From NCBI RefSeq assembly GCF_028769735.1, contig NC_088172.1:58683075-58747074 (forward strand): a stretch of 64,000 nt of DNA, read 5' to 3'. The first letter of the stretch is position 1; each line of letters starts with the position of its first letter. This document shows, one piece after another, positions 13,201 to 28,200 of this stretch. The notes below the pieces were generated by a model. That model saw only the letters and a list, made by a program, of their open reading frames with translations. It was not told the origin of the DNA and ran no database searches. Source of the stretch: Zonotrichia leucophrys gambelii (Eukaryota > Chordata > Aves > Passeriformes > Passerellidae). Position numbers and translations under genes: made by a program.

Positions 13201-16200
13201 AATTCAAAGTAGAAATGGCACAAAGTTTGATGTTTGAGTAGCTCTATTTGGAACTAAGCTTACTCTTGGTAGTTAAAGGCTGTTTAAAGCAATCTTGGAA
13301 TCGTCATCAGTTGTCTTTAAAAACGTGTGGAAAACTGGTGAGCTTCCAAAAGGCTAAGGCGTGTGTGGCTGTGGGAGGAAGCAGATGCAATGTATATGTT
13401 TAAAAGCTGGGAGGAGGACTGTTTGGAGTGTTATAGATCTTTAATTTCGGTTTGGAGTGGGAGTGGAACCTGGGAGAGAGGAGGGGGTAAGCCAAACCTG
13501 CTTGATTGTGTGCTTAAAAATTCTATTCAGCATAGATGTGTCAAAAGAAGATTCTGTTAAAGAGACTTAGTTTCTTTCTGAAACAGATAAATAAACCTGT
13601 TAAGGGAGAAATTGCAAGTATCCTCTTTACTGATTCAAAAACTTTAGAATCTTTCTAATAAGACATTCTTAGAGGTGAAGTAGGGAAATGAGATTCAGGT
13701 AAAACCAGTGAAATATGGAAAAGGAGAAATTTATGTTTTCCTAATGTTGTGATTAGTATTTATAGCAGTAATTTGGGCCATTGATTAGACAATATGCTGG
13801 TGAAGTTTGAAATCAGCATGTAGACAGTTGCAAAAAAATTAACACAGAATTGAAATTCCAGTTGAGAAGATACAATTCAAAAATTAGCTGTGTCAATATA
13901 TTAGCTATATATTTAGATCTAAACTGATTTTTCTCTTTTGCTTTGTTCTAGTAACGCTGCAAGTACTCTATAAGCTAAAAACAGCCAAAGTATTTGAAAA
14001 ATCACGGAATAAAGATGACAGGCCAAACACAGATATAGTAGATGAAGATCCATACGCTATTCAGATCATCTCATGGTGTCCAGAAAGTAGAATGCTGTGC
14101 ATAGCTGGAGTTTCTGCACATGTCATTATTTACAGGTTCAGCAAGCAGGAGGTGACTACAGAAGTCATTCCGGTAAAGAGTTATGACCATTTTTTAACTT
14201 GGTAGGATTTAGCTGTAATAAGACTGTTCTAGCAATTTCTTTGTTTTTTTTTTTTTTTTTGTTTTTTTTTTTTTTTGTTTTTTTTGTTGTTGTTGTTTTT
14301 GTCTTTAATTATATTAGTGAAATGGACAAAAGTAATTGACTTGAAACAGAGGTGTGGGTTTTTGGAGAGAAAGTAATTAATTATGAAATTCAGCAAAAGT
14401 AAATATTGCACACAGAGATGGTTTTCAGTGACATTTTGAGGCTTTTCAGCCAATAATCATTCTTTGGTCATTCTATGGAAACAAATAGTGGATCAAAGCT
14501 TGTCTGTATCAAAGGTAAAATGATAACAGAAGTGAATGAGCTATGGAGTTGAGGAATTTTGAAGATTTTACAGAGTTGATCCCTTGAATCTTCATAATTA
14601 CCATCTGTCCTGTCAAAACATATGCAGTATGCAGAGCTAGAAGAATAAAAATGTGCCAAACATGCCCTGAAATCTGTTAATCTGTGTCACTGTTTTATTC
14701 TGTATAAGATACAATGATTCTATTACGAGAGTTGAGAAGTTTCTTGTTAAATCAGAAATACACACATGCAAATTTATGTATTTGAATGTATGAACAAAAA
14801 CTTATAACATTTAATTATAAAGTGTTGCCTGTTCTAAGTGTTAATTGCAATGTAGTTGGGTTTTTTTCTCTCACCTCCTTCCTCCAACACACACATTCTC
14901 CCCCCGCTATTCTGCTCGCTTGTAAGCTGTAGTTTAGGACCTGGGGTGTGGGGCTTTTTTTGTGTGTTTTTATGTACAAGTACATTCCCTTCTTAAGGAA
15001 CAGGTTTTTTCCTAAGTTTTTATGAATCAGCCTAAATCGAGTTAATCTAGAGTACTCTTTGACATTTTAAAAAATACTATACAGTTCTATAGTCTATGAG
15101 TTAAGTTCTATTTTGCAGATGATAAAACAGTTGGAAACTTCTTTTACACTGCACTGCAGTTAATTCTGATGTTGTTACAGATGCTGAAGAAGGAAATCTA
15201 AAGTCATGATGAATTTACAGTTCTTTAAAATGTATGATCCAGTTCAACACATCAAACACTGAACTAAGCCACCATGTGTACAGTATTACATCAGTAAAAA
15301 TTTAGCAGTCTGTGTGGCTTTAGCTCTGTTTTACCATTCCTGAAGTATATAAACCAAGTCATCTTCCTAACTAAATATGTAGTCAGCAGAATGATAATTA
15401 AATGGGTCCAGTATTTAATTTATTTTGCTATTTTTAAAAACTGGGAAATACATCAGACATTCAAGTTCTAGCAATCTTCAGATATTCAGTCTGTAATAGT
15501 ATGACTCTGCATTTCTGAATACTACATGTGCCTTTGTTACACTGTCTATTAGATTATTATCTTTCAAAAGGTGGAAAAGTTCTGGATGTCACTTTTATCG
15601 CTACTACCTTCAGTTGCTCTTCATTTATTTCATACTCAGTGTTTTGAAAGGCAGTACTTTACAGATATTTTTTTTTCCGTTAATTAACAGATGCTGGAAG
15701 TACGTCTCCTATATGAAATAAATGATGTTGAAACTCCAGATGGTGAGCAGGTGCCACCTGTACCCACTCCAGGCACAGGCTCCAATCCCCAATCCATTGT
15801 TCCCCAGTCTCATCCATCTACTAGTAGCAGTTCATCTGATGGACTTCGTGATAATGTCCCATGTTTGAAGTAAGTTTATTCTGTTACACTTTCAAGTGAG
15901 TCTGAAACATTGCAAGAATATGTCAGAGTATGTGTACTGTGATATTGTTATAGAAATGTCACTGGTGGTGAAAATATTTTATTTTGTAAAGCAGAGTTTT
16001 CCAAGTATCTGATTTGATCAATCTAATTTGAGCTCTGCTTTAAGAAATAAATATTGCAATCTCAATTTTTTTTACTTTTTAAGCTGACTTTAAAAAAAAA
16101 AAAGTCCATATCTTTTGGTTTAACTGATTTTAGAAAAAATTGGCATAGATGTTAGTATAACTATAGATGATGGTGCCTTAGAGCAAACAGTTTTTAATAG

Positions 16201-19200
16201 CAGCAGTTCAGTCACTTGGATATCTTATTGTCCTTGAAATGAACAGGAAAGCTGATGTTTTGTGGCTCTCCTTAATTTTAGACCAAGTATGTCTGAATAT
16301 GTTTCTTCTGTTAGTTTTGCAGAGCCTTAAGCTTTAGAAGCAAATCAGAAATGAAAATTCTTACAGATAGCTAGCTGAGTGCTAACTCTTTAGGCTTATA
16401 AATATATTTATTTTTTGAAAGTCTTGCAAGGGAACAACTTTGTGTATTGGAAACAGAATCAATTAAATGTCCCTTTTTCATGGATCCTCACTTTGCATGA
16501 TGCCTAATAGTGCTCTCACTGTAGGTCTTTGACAAGCTTTTTGATCTTTTTAAATGGTGAGCTTTTTCTGCAAGCTTCTTTGTGTGAGCTTTAGAGAAAA
16601 TAGATTTTAAAAAGTCTTTTTTTACTCTCCTACAAGAGTCCCTTGTGTGACTTACGAGCCATGACTTTTGCTAACAGAATGTAAGAAATATGTAATGTAT
16701 ATCTAGAGATAAAAAGTTAAGTATATACTTTGTTTTCTGAAGTTTAAGATCCCAACTTAGATTTTAATTTTTTTGAGTGTATCCATCCAGAAAACAGTTC
16801 TGATAGAGTTGCTTTATTTGGGTAAGAGTTTTCAAATTGTATTGATTGTACTGAGTTGGAGATGTGTATTTCTGAAGGAAACTCACCTAAATAGAAAAAT
16901 TGGAAAATTCTAAACTTATGTAAAATATTTTCAAATAACTTTTCAAATATCAATTTCAAATATCCATTAGTGAGAATAAATGGGTAAAATAAGTGGAATT
17001 GAGGGGACAAGAGCTTATTCTACACAATGTTTTTTGTGTAAAAAAATGCAAGATCTAATCTTTTCTGTGTAAATTTTTCAGCATGCAAACAAAATCTTTA
17101 CAGGAGTTTCAATTCCCCCAGTCCCAGGTTCACTGCATTCAATTGGTGTACCATTACAATAATTTCCTTGTTTTCATTTTGGTTTTGCCATATCGTCAGC
17201 TTTTTATTTGCATTTATCTCAATAAATTGTGCTTCTGTTTCCCATTCTTTGCGCTTATTCCACATACACCTCTCACCCCCTTCAGTTTTCTAAATCAGAA
17301 TTCTTTTGGAAACTCTGAAAAAATGTGTAACATCATCTTCTTTAGACACTGACTGAGTACCTTTATCTATTAAAGGAAATACAGCATAATAGCACTATTA
17401 CACCTTGTTCTGAGGTTGAAAAAAATTAAGAATATGTGATCATTGTTCAATAATTTTTAATTAGGTAGTGAATCAAAAGAAGTGAATTCCTAGTTTCACT
17501 ATGGCTTTTTCTTCTGGTTGCTTTTGTTTGCTTTTGATAAAAGTTTTTACCATTTTCTAACATTTTAAAGTCCAGCATGGTGTAGAATTTAATGAACTCT
17601 GAACCCATAAGGGAAAAAAATTGAGACACTGGCGATGTTTTGTTTACTTTGCAGAGTCAAAAATTCTCCTCTCAAGCAGTCTCCAGGCTACCAAATCGAG
17701 CTTGTTATCCAGCTGGTGTGGGTGAGTGGAGAACCTCCTCAACAGATAACCAGCTTAGCCATCAACTCTGCATATGGCCTGTAAGTATTTTCTACACAGT
17801 TCTTCCATTGTTCCATCACAGTGGTTCGAAACTATCCATTAAAATTGAGTCTCTGTGTGTGTCCACATGAGCTGCACAGCAACATACAGGTAATCAGTTT
17901 CTTGTGCTTCTGAGAGAATTCCTTTTGGGTCATGGCAGATAGTGATGATGCTAACAGCAGAGGCAAATCAGCATCATTCTTCCTCACCTGGCACTGTACG
18001 GCCAAGAGTAAGTGTCACTTAAGGCTCTGTGTCAGATAGGTTGGCAAGGACACTGACAGTGATCTGTTCTACTTGGCACCACGTTTTTACAAGAGAACAA
18101 TTAATCAATACTGCACTCTACAATAAAAATTTATAAATAAGTGTAATCTAGGATAATTCCTAAAAATTAGGAAGTGTTAAATGCTGAACTGCAAAAAATA
18201 TCTGTGCAAAACACTACCAACATTTAATTAGCATTGTATTTCCTTTAACTTCTCTTTTTCCAGAGTAGTTTTTGGAAACTGTAATGGTATTGCCATGGTT
18301 GATTACCTCCAGAAGACAGTGCTCTTGAATCTAGGCACTATTGAACTGTACGGCTCCAATGATCCCTACCGCAGGGAGCCACGATCTCCCCGAAAAACCC
18401 GGCAACCATCTGGAGGTGGGTAACCCAAACTCATTTTAAGCTCAGAAGAAAGGCACAGTTGGTCATCTAGTCTTTGTTTGTATTCAAAGAATGCACACTT
18501 TCTTCGCTGTGGTTTTCTTTCTTCTTGATCTGTTGCTAATGTCACTATTGCAGCTTTGTTAATTCATCTTTCCTTAAAAATTGTTGCTTAGTGAAATCTA
18601 CTGATGCTTCATACCATTACATATTTTTCAGGGTAATATGTATTTTAAGAAAAAATATAAATTTACAATGGATTTATGCACTTTACATTAATTTACACAG
18701 CATTAGGAAGTATCCTGATGTTTCTGATAAAGCTAGTACCCATATTACATGGTTGTATAAATCCATTAATGTTTGCAGATAGCCTGAGTGTTTGCTGGGA
18801 TCTCTTGGCTCCTCTATTAAAATTTGACTACAAATGTCCCTGATGAGCTAAATCATGTTATATTGTTAATACTGTTATGTTATGCTTGAGGAAACTTTTG
18901 ATTGAAATGAAGAAAATAAACTTCTACACACAAACTGATAAAATAAATCTCTTTGAAATAGAAAAAAATGGATTTTGATTTTAAAATATGCTGAAGAATA
19001 TTCCTTTTCAGCTAAAATGGAAAGTGACTTTTCAATCAAAATACAAAGCTTTTTGTAACCAGGAAAAAAATTTAGTATTTTTAAAATTTTCTTCTCCCTG
19101 ATGTGTCATGGATACTCCTAAGTTATTTCAGAAAACACAAGACATAATAATAAGCTGTTCAAAAAAACCCTTCCTCATGATTGGCTGTTAATTTCTTTAA

Positions 19201-22200
19201 GAGATCCAGAGTAAAGTCCTTGTGAGTTCTTCGGGTAATATTTTATTCAAATTGATGTTCTAGGAGGTATTTTAGTAAATGAATGGTTTGAAAAAGATCC
19301 AGTTAACACCAGTCAGTTTATTTCAACTGAGCAATTGGATGTAAAAATCATTCATACAGAGCAGAGCATACACAGTTGGTATCCTGTCAGATAAAATATT
19401 TTCTTGTGTGATATAAACTGTGAGAGAAAGAAATAGCTTTACTGTTTGACTGTGTTAATTTGTCCTGGGAGTAAAGGGCTTAAATTCTGCCTCATGCATA
19501 TGGATTATAAACTGCCTTTTGGAGCTTTAAACTTCACTTGCTTTTGTTTTCCTAACTGTTGTTATTTTGATCCAATAAATTGGATTCACATAACTCTGTG
19601 TTTCAACTGTGTCTCTAAGATGTTCTTGATGAAAGCCCTTTTTTGCTCATTAATGTAGCTGTCATATGAAGTCATATTTTTTGCATCTTAACTTCTGATA
19701 CTAACAATTTGCATGGCAATGGCATTTTAATAACCTGGTTGTACAAGTTACTTAGCTGGCTTTTCTGTCTCAAATGTACTGTTAGTGTTTGGTCTTTCCT
19801 TTTCTCATTGCTTCATGAAGGTATGCTGACTGTGGCTTCTTGCATGTGCGGCCTTTCTAACTTATATTCAGAGTCTGTGAAAAAGCTTCGCACCTCTTAT
19901 ATAAGTAAGTCATCTCATGGCATTCAAATATTTTTTGAACATCTGAACTTGACTTTTTTTTGTTTGGTTCACTCACCATAATTATTTTCTTTAGTTCTTT
20001 TTAAGTAATTGTTTTACTTATAGAAACTGATTTCAATCCATCCTGCATCCATTATATTTCTCATTTGTGATATCTTTAAAAGAAATTTAAAGGAATAAAG
20101 CAACCATAATAGTCTCTGTATTTTGGGTTTTTAAACAAATAAATCTCAAAATCAAAAGGAGATCCTATCTCAGATTTTGCTGATGTTTATAGAGCTAAGA
20201 TCTTACTCAAATATTTAGTGTTATTTTACTAGAAACTTTCCTTGCGTTGTTCCCTTTCTGGCAGAAAAAGCTTCAGAAGTCCAGAGTATTAGTAGCAATG
20301 ATAAAAATAAACATTGTGATTACAGAGAGATTCTTCTTGTAAAAGTGAAAAGTTACTTCTACAAAAATGTTGTTTATAGGGATTAAGAGGTGTTTGTGAA
20401 CAGCCCTGTTCAGTTTCCAAGCAGTTTTGAAGTTCAGGTGTCTGTGTGAGGAAGGTAAGCCATCAGAACCATGAATTACCCAAGAGAGTCTGACTTAAGA
20501 CATCATTCACAGCATCCAAGGATCTGGAGAATGTAAAGCTTATTTTTTAAAAGCATAGAATTGTGCCTTTTCTTAGGATGCCAGTTTTTTCCAGCCCCCA
20601 GGCAGAGGTAGGTAATCTCAGCCCTTTTTTTAATGAAGTAGAGCAGATTAAGCTACTGTAAAAATGGAGTTAAAAAAGTAAAACAACAAACAAACAGAAC
20701 TGCAAAACAAACTTGAAATTATGGTCCAAGTCTTAGTTCTACCATTTCTCTTCTCCCAACAAGAAAAAAGAAATACATCTCAGAGGATAGTCTCAATTGC
20801 CAAATATTGCTTTCTCTATAGTCTTTCCTCTTCTACTGCTGTGGCAGAAAGGGAGCTAGGCATAAAAGAAATGCCTCCACCTTAAGATGATACAGAACTG
20901 AAAACCAGGATCTGGCACTGATTGATTATTGTTTTGAAAAAAAGAACAAGATGGGTAGAAATCCCAAAGTTGGTAAATATTGTAAAGCTGTATTTACTTG
21001 GACGTTTTATTTAGGAATAAAATTAAACAAGTTTTGTACCTGAGAGTTAATTTCATAACCATGTAATTCTCTTTCTGTTTACCATTCTGAAAGTATCTCG
21101 GTTAACTGGAGCTACAGTGGTTTAAAAACTGAAAATAATTTCTTTAGTTATTATTTAGCATTTTTCATTATTTGTAGTTCTTTCAGTTTATGTGTTGCCC
21201 AGACTTCGATAATTGCTTCAACAATTTTCCACAAATAATGAGTCTGTTACATCTAAGTGCTACCCTCTGATTTATTTATAGGATTGGAACTATATGAGAT
21301 GGTCAGATTTTGCATTCTCCCTTTCTTGGACATTCACTATTTGCATTTAGTGTTTTCAAAAATGCAAGGAGCTTATGCTTCCTTGTTTTTTGCTTTGATA
21401 GGTGTGTGTTCATTGAATCTCTGTCTTGGAAACATTTCTATTTTAATACTTAAAAATTATTTTTATCTATGAATAAGATATTTTCAATGGCTATACAACT
21501 AATAATCTTCAGGGACTACTAGTACTTGATATTTAAATCTTCCTAGAAAAAGTATTTTTCTATCTAATGTCGTTGGTTTAGAAAATTCCTATTCTTTGAG
21601 ACAACAACAGTGTATTTAAGGAAAAAAAATTATACTAGTTTACCTATGCAGTCAGACAGCCTGCAACAGAGCAGGATATTGCTATTGTACATTCAACCAA
21701 GCCCAGAAAAGGCAGGAAGGATTGATCCTTCCTCATAAAAACCCAGATATTCTGTATGTTTCAGCATAAAATGTCAATTCAATAGATTATCAGTATCTGC
21801 CAACATACTTAAGATTTAGTAAATGGTATGTCCCTAATCAAAAAATTAAAAATTTACAAAGGCGTCTTTTAAAAAATTTTATAGAGTGAGAGTTATGTAT
21901 CTTCTAAAATATGAATGGAAATGCGAGATTTTTTCCCTTCTCTTGTGTTGCAAGAATATGATGTATTTCTCTGTCATCTTATTTTTTCTACTCAGAAAAG
22001 AAATTCAGATTCCCGTCTTAAAGCAGCATCTATTTAGAGACAAGGCTCTCTACACTAGCTAGACTGTAAAATGTCATTTCAGGCTAGCTCTACAGACACA
22101 AGCTCCCAGTTGGGATCGTGTTTTGGAATTTATCAGTGATTCGTACCAGGTATACTACTCACATGTTTTGGGTGGCAATTTATAGTTTGTGAAGCATGCA

Positions 22201-25200
22201 GTATATGTGTTTTGTTAAGGCCTGCCAGACAGTGTCATCAGTTGCTTGTCAAGGTTAAAAACAAAATCAAAGTTTGCCTTCAGAGTCTAATAGTGAGGGG
22301 GGAGGGTGTAGAAAATCAGCTCTGGCCATGTGCCCAAAGACATGAAATGTGTAAGTAAAAGTTTATAGTGTGATGAAAGCTATATGTGATGGAGCTTACA
22401 CTGTTAGGCAGCTTTGCTTGATGTACTCTTTGCTAAATAAGACAGGAGTCATTAAATCAATCATTAAATAAGATCTTAATTTCATGATGAAAAACCGAAA
22501 TTTATATAGCTGTTATTTTTTCCTGCGTAGTTCCATAAGTTCACAGAGAACATGAATCATAACTCTTTTTTTGCAAATTACTGTTGCTGAGAGTTACAAG
22601 ATTTTATGTGACTCTTTGATTAGTGCAATTCAGTACAACTCTTTAAAAGTTAGGATTTCTTAGTTCTACAAGAAGCAGTTTAGGTTTCTGACAAAAATGA
22701 AACCGTTCTTACATGCATATGACTTTTTAAAATTTTTATTTTGTATCAAAAAGTTTTTTTGCAGTAATCTATGAGTGATTCAAAAAGTAGGGTGGAGAAA
22801 ACTGGAAGAAAGTACATGCCTGGAACTCTTCTTGAGTTGCTTGGTCATCTTTTTTCCATCCTCCCTCATGAAACATTTGAATTTTTAACTTAAATGTTGT
22901 GAGACCAATATCAGCTGTGGCTTACATTAGCCAAGGCCAAAACTGTATCAGAAAGTTTTATTGTTGGGCTGGGGGGGTTTTTCCCCCAACCTGTTTTTCA
23001 GGTTGTTTTTAATTCTAACTTTTACATCATATCAAGTTAGTTTTAGTTGTAATTTTTAATTGCACTGTTTACAGTCAAGTTGTAGGTTCTTCTGAGATAT
23101 GTCTGCTTAAAACTGGTGCAAAAAACTGACTAATTCTCATGAAGCTTTATATATCAGTTAATTTCAGCTGTAATTCTGCGGAGTTTTTAATGCAGCATGG
23201 TAATGATGTCTTCAATGACATTATTTAATTTTTGGTAATTTGGAGAGTTTCCAATATCTTGCTTCTGGAGTTTGCGTAGATAAACTAAAAGCTTATTAGA
23301 AGGTCACTTGTACATATAACGGTATTATAAAAGGATATAGTTTGTATTTCTGAAACAGAAACTCTTGGATCAATTTTGTTTTGTAATTCATAGCAATTTG
23401 CATGGATACTATAAACCAGAAACCAGAGAATTTTTCCAGGAATGCAGTCTTGCTCCCAGTGCTTCTGTCAGGATACCTGGGGTTTCAAGATGAATAGCAA
23501 GAGATTATCTTGCAGGCTTCTTCAGCTTGGTCATAGGCACACCCTCCTAGTTCACAAACTTAGATCATTCTTGTTATATTCTGTTTGGTTTAATTACCAA
23601 CTCAATCATAGCTAAAAAGACTTTTCATCTATTCCTGTTCCTTTTCTCTCCTAAGTAATAGCAGTAATGGCTATGAACAGATATCCAAGATTTACATACC
23701 ATAATGATTACCACAATACACAGTTATTCTTGTTATTAATTAAGATGTATATTAATCAAATTATAGCCTTGAGAGTTCCTACAAAAATTCAAGTGCGCAG
23801 GTATCTTCATTCTTGTCTAAAGACTATTGCTGTCAATTAATGAATTTTCATAGGAGAACTTGTACAAGAAGTTAAGCTCTTCCTTTGAAGGTAAAGAATT
23901 AATCTTTATTGGAAGGGAGGAAATTGTGTTCCTGAACTGCATGTATGAATTTGTTTGGTTTGGCTCCTGAGGGTGCAATTACTTCTAAGAGCACAATATG
24001 GATTTATCCTCCCAGTACAGCTGTCATCTAAAACTTATATTGCATGTGGTGAAAGCAACTTCAGGATTTTTCAAAAATCTTTTTACACCATCCTGTCTAC
24101 TTCAAAACATTTAGTCTCCTATGCCTGTTTAAAACTCTGGTGTAATGTTCTGATTATCCCATAGTGTTCATTGATTTACTGACAGATAACTAAATAAATT
24201 GCTCTTTTCTTTTTCCTATGTAGTGGAAATATATAGCTTCCACCTGGAATTTCCTTTGACATTTTAGAATTTAAATTGGTTCCAGAACTGTTAAATGTAG
24301 GATTAACAAAGCCTTAAGGCCATTTGACAATTCTAGTCATTGAGTTTTGGGGTTTAAGCTATACATGCCCTTAGTAATCTTAAAAAAGACTCTTTTGGAT
24401 AAATGGAACTGTTAATGTAACATACTTTCAATGTGTTCCATACTGATATTTTATTTCAGGAGAACCTTTTTCCATTTAAACTATTAACTTCTGATTAAGT
24501 GTTTGGAAATTTTAAAACTTTGATGGAGTAGAGCTGTTGTATTTTTGTTTGTTAACAGATATGTACAGAGGCGCTTGTGAATAGGTAGTGTGCAGTTGTA
24601 TAGACAGGCTTTCCACGTAATTCCTTTCCTGCCTTAGCCATTACCATTAACACTCAAACTTTTTGAGTATTGGAATATTTGTGTGCATGCAAAACTCTGT
24701 AATTTTAGCAAATATTTCTTAGCTATTACTGTTCAGTATTACATGCTTGTTTGCCTTAGTATCACATAATGAAATTTCTGTAGGAGAGCTTCATGATATA
24801 AACCTGAAGATGCATTACTAACTTTAAAATATCAACAAAATGCACTTCTCTAAATTTTGGGCAGTCTTGACAGCAATTTCTTGTAAAAAAAAATTAGAAA
24901 TTTTCTTGTATACTTTTAATTTATGCAATGGAATAATATTTAGGACCATTTTGAGGCAGCTTCCGTCTTTTGCATCTGATTGTGTATGACTAGGTTTTGT
25001 TTCCATCAGTAGAATGAAAGGAATTACCTTTCAGATGTTAACATACTGCAGTTATTCAAATTGATCAGATTTGATGCTGTAAGAAATTTAGTGAAATTCT
25101 TCCATGCAAGGGAGAACACCTATCAACATCCTAACACCTGAGTTCTTTAAGTGACACCAATAAGGAGTTTTTCTGGAAAATTAACTTGGTAATTCAAATC

Positions 25201-28200
25201 GACAAATACAAGGCATATCAGTGTAACAGTGGAAAATTATTTGAAAAAGGCACTGTAATTTCACACATCCTGTTTGCAATCATCAGGACCCTCTTTTATA
25301 TGATTTTCTTTTGCAATTACATTTTTAACTCGATGCATATTTTAATATGATGCATTTTTTTCAAAACAAATTATGTTTATGCCTAATATCTTCCTGTAAC
25401 ATGTAAATAATTAACTCTTTTGATAAGTCTGTCTAGCTGAAAATATAATGGTTTTCACTAAAATGTATTGAGAGAGTATATTTTGCAAAGAAAACTTTAG
25501 TATGAAAAAGTGACTCTACAGTTACTGTGAGTAATGTCAAAAAGAGTAGTATGTAACAGAAATTCTATCACAACTGGCTTGTTTGTCTCTAATAAGAAAT
25601 GAAGTTCCTGAGTGCGGTGGAAGTAAAACTAAAATGGGAGCTGTATTTATAATACACTGGTTTTGTGTTTCAGCAGGTCTCTGTGATATAAATGAAGGTA
25701 CAGTGGTGCCAGAAGATCGCTGCAAGTCACCCACGTCAGGTAATCATAACTTTCCCTGATCTTCAGCTTCTCATTTTCCCAGAACATGGCATGCATTAAG
25801 TTAACACTTACTACTTAAGTAATTATATAAGGCCTGTTGTCCTCTCATAAACTTTTGGAACTGTCATAAATTTTGCCATCTTGCACAACTGCATTTTTAA
25901 AACAAGGCTGACTTAAGAGATGGAATAGGAGTATGTTATAAAGATGATTGAAGAGAGAATAAGCGGAAATATTTATGCCTCAGGGAACATACTGCACAAT
26001 GGAATTTTGAAGCATTGACAAGAGATGCGCAAATTCCTGTAATAATTCGTATGGTTGTGTTTCATATTCCTCAAAAGTGGTAGAGATTATTTCTGAGCAA
26101 GTTTCCTTCTGCTTCCTCATAAGTGCCAAATTATTATTTTTCTTTGGAATCAGAGGTCTTCAGAAACCAGCAGGCAAATAAGAGTTCCCTACTTAATACT
26201 CCTCCTCCTGCACCCTTTTTTTTTTTCAGTTTTCCAGTTGCCACTGCTGTATGTGAATATTTTAAATGAAACCTTCAAGATTTATTATTTTTATATTGGC
26301 TAGTTGAGGCTATAACCATGTAAATACTTAATAATGCATGTCAATGTATAGAGTGAATAGTTTTTGTAGTAGTTTTTGTCACTTTATTTATTGCTCTGAG
26401 AACTTTTAAAGATTTCATTTTGTTTTATTCAAAACTACTCAAGGTTAAAGGACTCAACTGCAGATTTAAATGAAGCATGTAAAGTAGTATGTAGTGCAAA
26501 ATGCTAATTAAGATGGGAGTCTAATAGTGGTTCCTTTTCTATTTTAGCCTGAATCTTTCAAAGCCAAATTGAAAACATAGCAAACCAAAACATTGTGTTT
26601 GTAGCAGTAGTAGAAATTTTAACATGAATTTTAATTTCTGATTTGACAATTGTCTTTTAATGTTCATTTTTAATTCTGCCAAATGCTCCTCTAGATCAAT
26701 CAATGCAATTTTCGTTTTTACTAGCTTTCTTAGAGTAAATTTGATTTATTTATAATTAAAGCACAACCTAGCTGTGAGTTTTAGTTAAAAGTCTTGCCTG
26801 AAGATATAATTTCATGACAAATCTGTGTTGCTAAGTATTGGCATGCTGAAGTCAACTTGAGTATAGTTTATAATGAAAGCTTTTTTTGTGGTGTTGAGAA
26901 TAAAGAGCATGTTTCCTATTTCATTTTTACACACTGAGACCAATGCCTGTAAACAATTTTCTATGCATTGCTGCAGTTGCAGGAAATCCTTTGTCTGTCA
27001 AGGTTGAGCATAGTTATCAATTCACTATTTGAATTTGACCCACTTGAAAATCTGGGCTAAATATAGGTTCTGGAACACTGCTATAAAATGTCTTTGAAGT
27101 GTATCCTTTTATCCCCTGCTCCAGAATCACCCAAATGTTAGCCCAAACAACTCCTAACTTACACTACTTAAAACACTGTGTTGTTTAAATAAGAGGATTC
27201 TTTCATAATTGAGTGTTGAAGTAGAGTAAAACTAATTTCAACACTTCTGCAACAGTGCAAGGAAGACAAATGCAAAGATGAAAATTAAGGTTTATGGAAA
27301 ACTCCTAAATTTAACAATTGGTTTCCCCTACCTTCCTCCTGCTTGTTTGAGTTGAGTGTGAGCTGAAGAAGGTTTAAAAAAGTACCAAAAAGTGTGAATG
27401 CACAAAAGATAGAGGGGGAATGTAGCTCTTGCGTTCTCCTGTAAAATAGAAACTTCTAGTAGCGAGGTTGGATTGTGCCTTGCTTCCCTTGATTCTGTCC
27501 TCTGCTCTCAGTGAATTAGATTAAGCTTATGGTAGACTTCTCAACTTTTCCTTTGAAATAAGTCTTGGATGAACCACCCTGGGATGGAAATAGTTTGTTG
27601 ATGTTTGTGAAGAGAGAAGAACTGTAATTCCTTAGGTTTGGTTTGAGTTTTGTATCCTTTCTGGGCAAAACCTCAAGACTGAAAACAAGCTTGAAAGTGG
27701 CGTTTAGCTTTCAGAGGTAAGAGAGGACCTCTTTGAGAAATTTGCTGCAGAGTATTGGCAAGCTTGAGAAGAAGGATGGAGGCTAAATTTAAGGAAACTT
27801 TTTGCAGTCTAGAGGTTTTCTAGTTAAGAGTAAAATACACAAACACAAAATGTTTGCATGCTACTAGCTCTAAAATTCGAGGATGAGATTGGCAATTGAA
27901 TGCCTTATTGGTGTTCATTGTTACAATGTGGTCTGTAAAAGATACCAGTCACTCTTTGGACTGAAGCCTCAAATACACCTTTCCGTGTCCAAGTGAAGTG
28001 GAAGGTGACTTCCATTAGGATTCCTCCAGTGGGTGGTTATATAGATGAGACGACTGCAAAAGGGACTGCCTGCCTATGCAAGTTAGGAGAGTATCCTACA
28101 GTTTCAGGAACACAGAACTATAGAAATACTGTGAAAATGCAGGAGGAGTAATCGTACCTCCTGCTTTTTCTATAGATGTCAAGCAGCAATAGGCTTAGAC

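Noticed and set aside
14229..14453. Lysine/asparagine-rich frame on the - strand
   Set aside because: It is the translation of the T-rich tract at 14238-14300.
18416..18424. Alternative donor gtaacc at 18420 for the exon ending in QPSG
   Set aside because: It would shift the frame; the gtgggt donor at 18416 gives the expected Ala-Gly-Leu-Cys junction.
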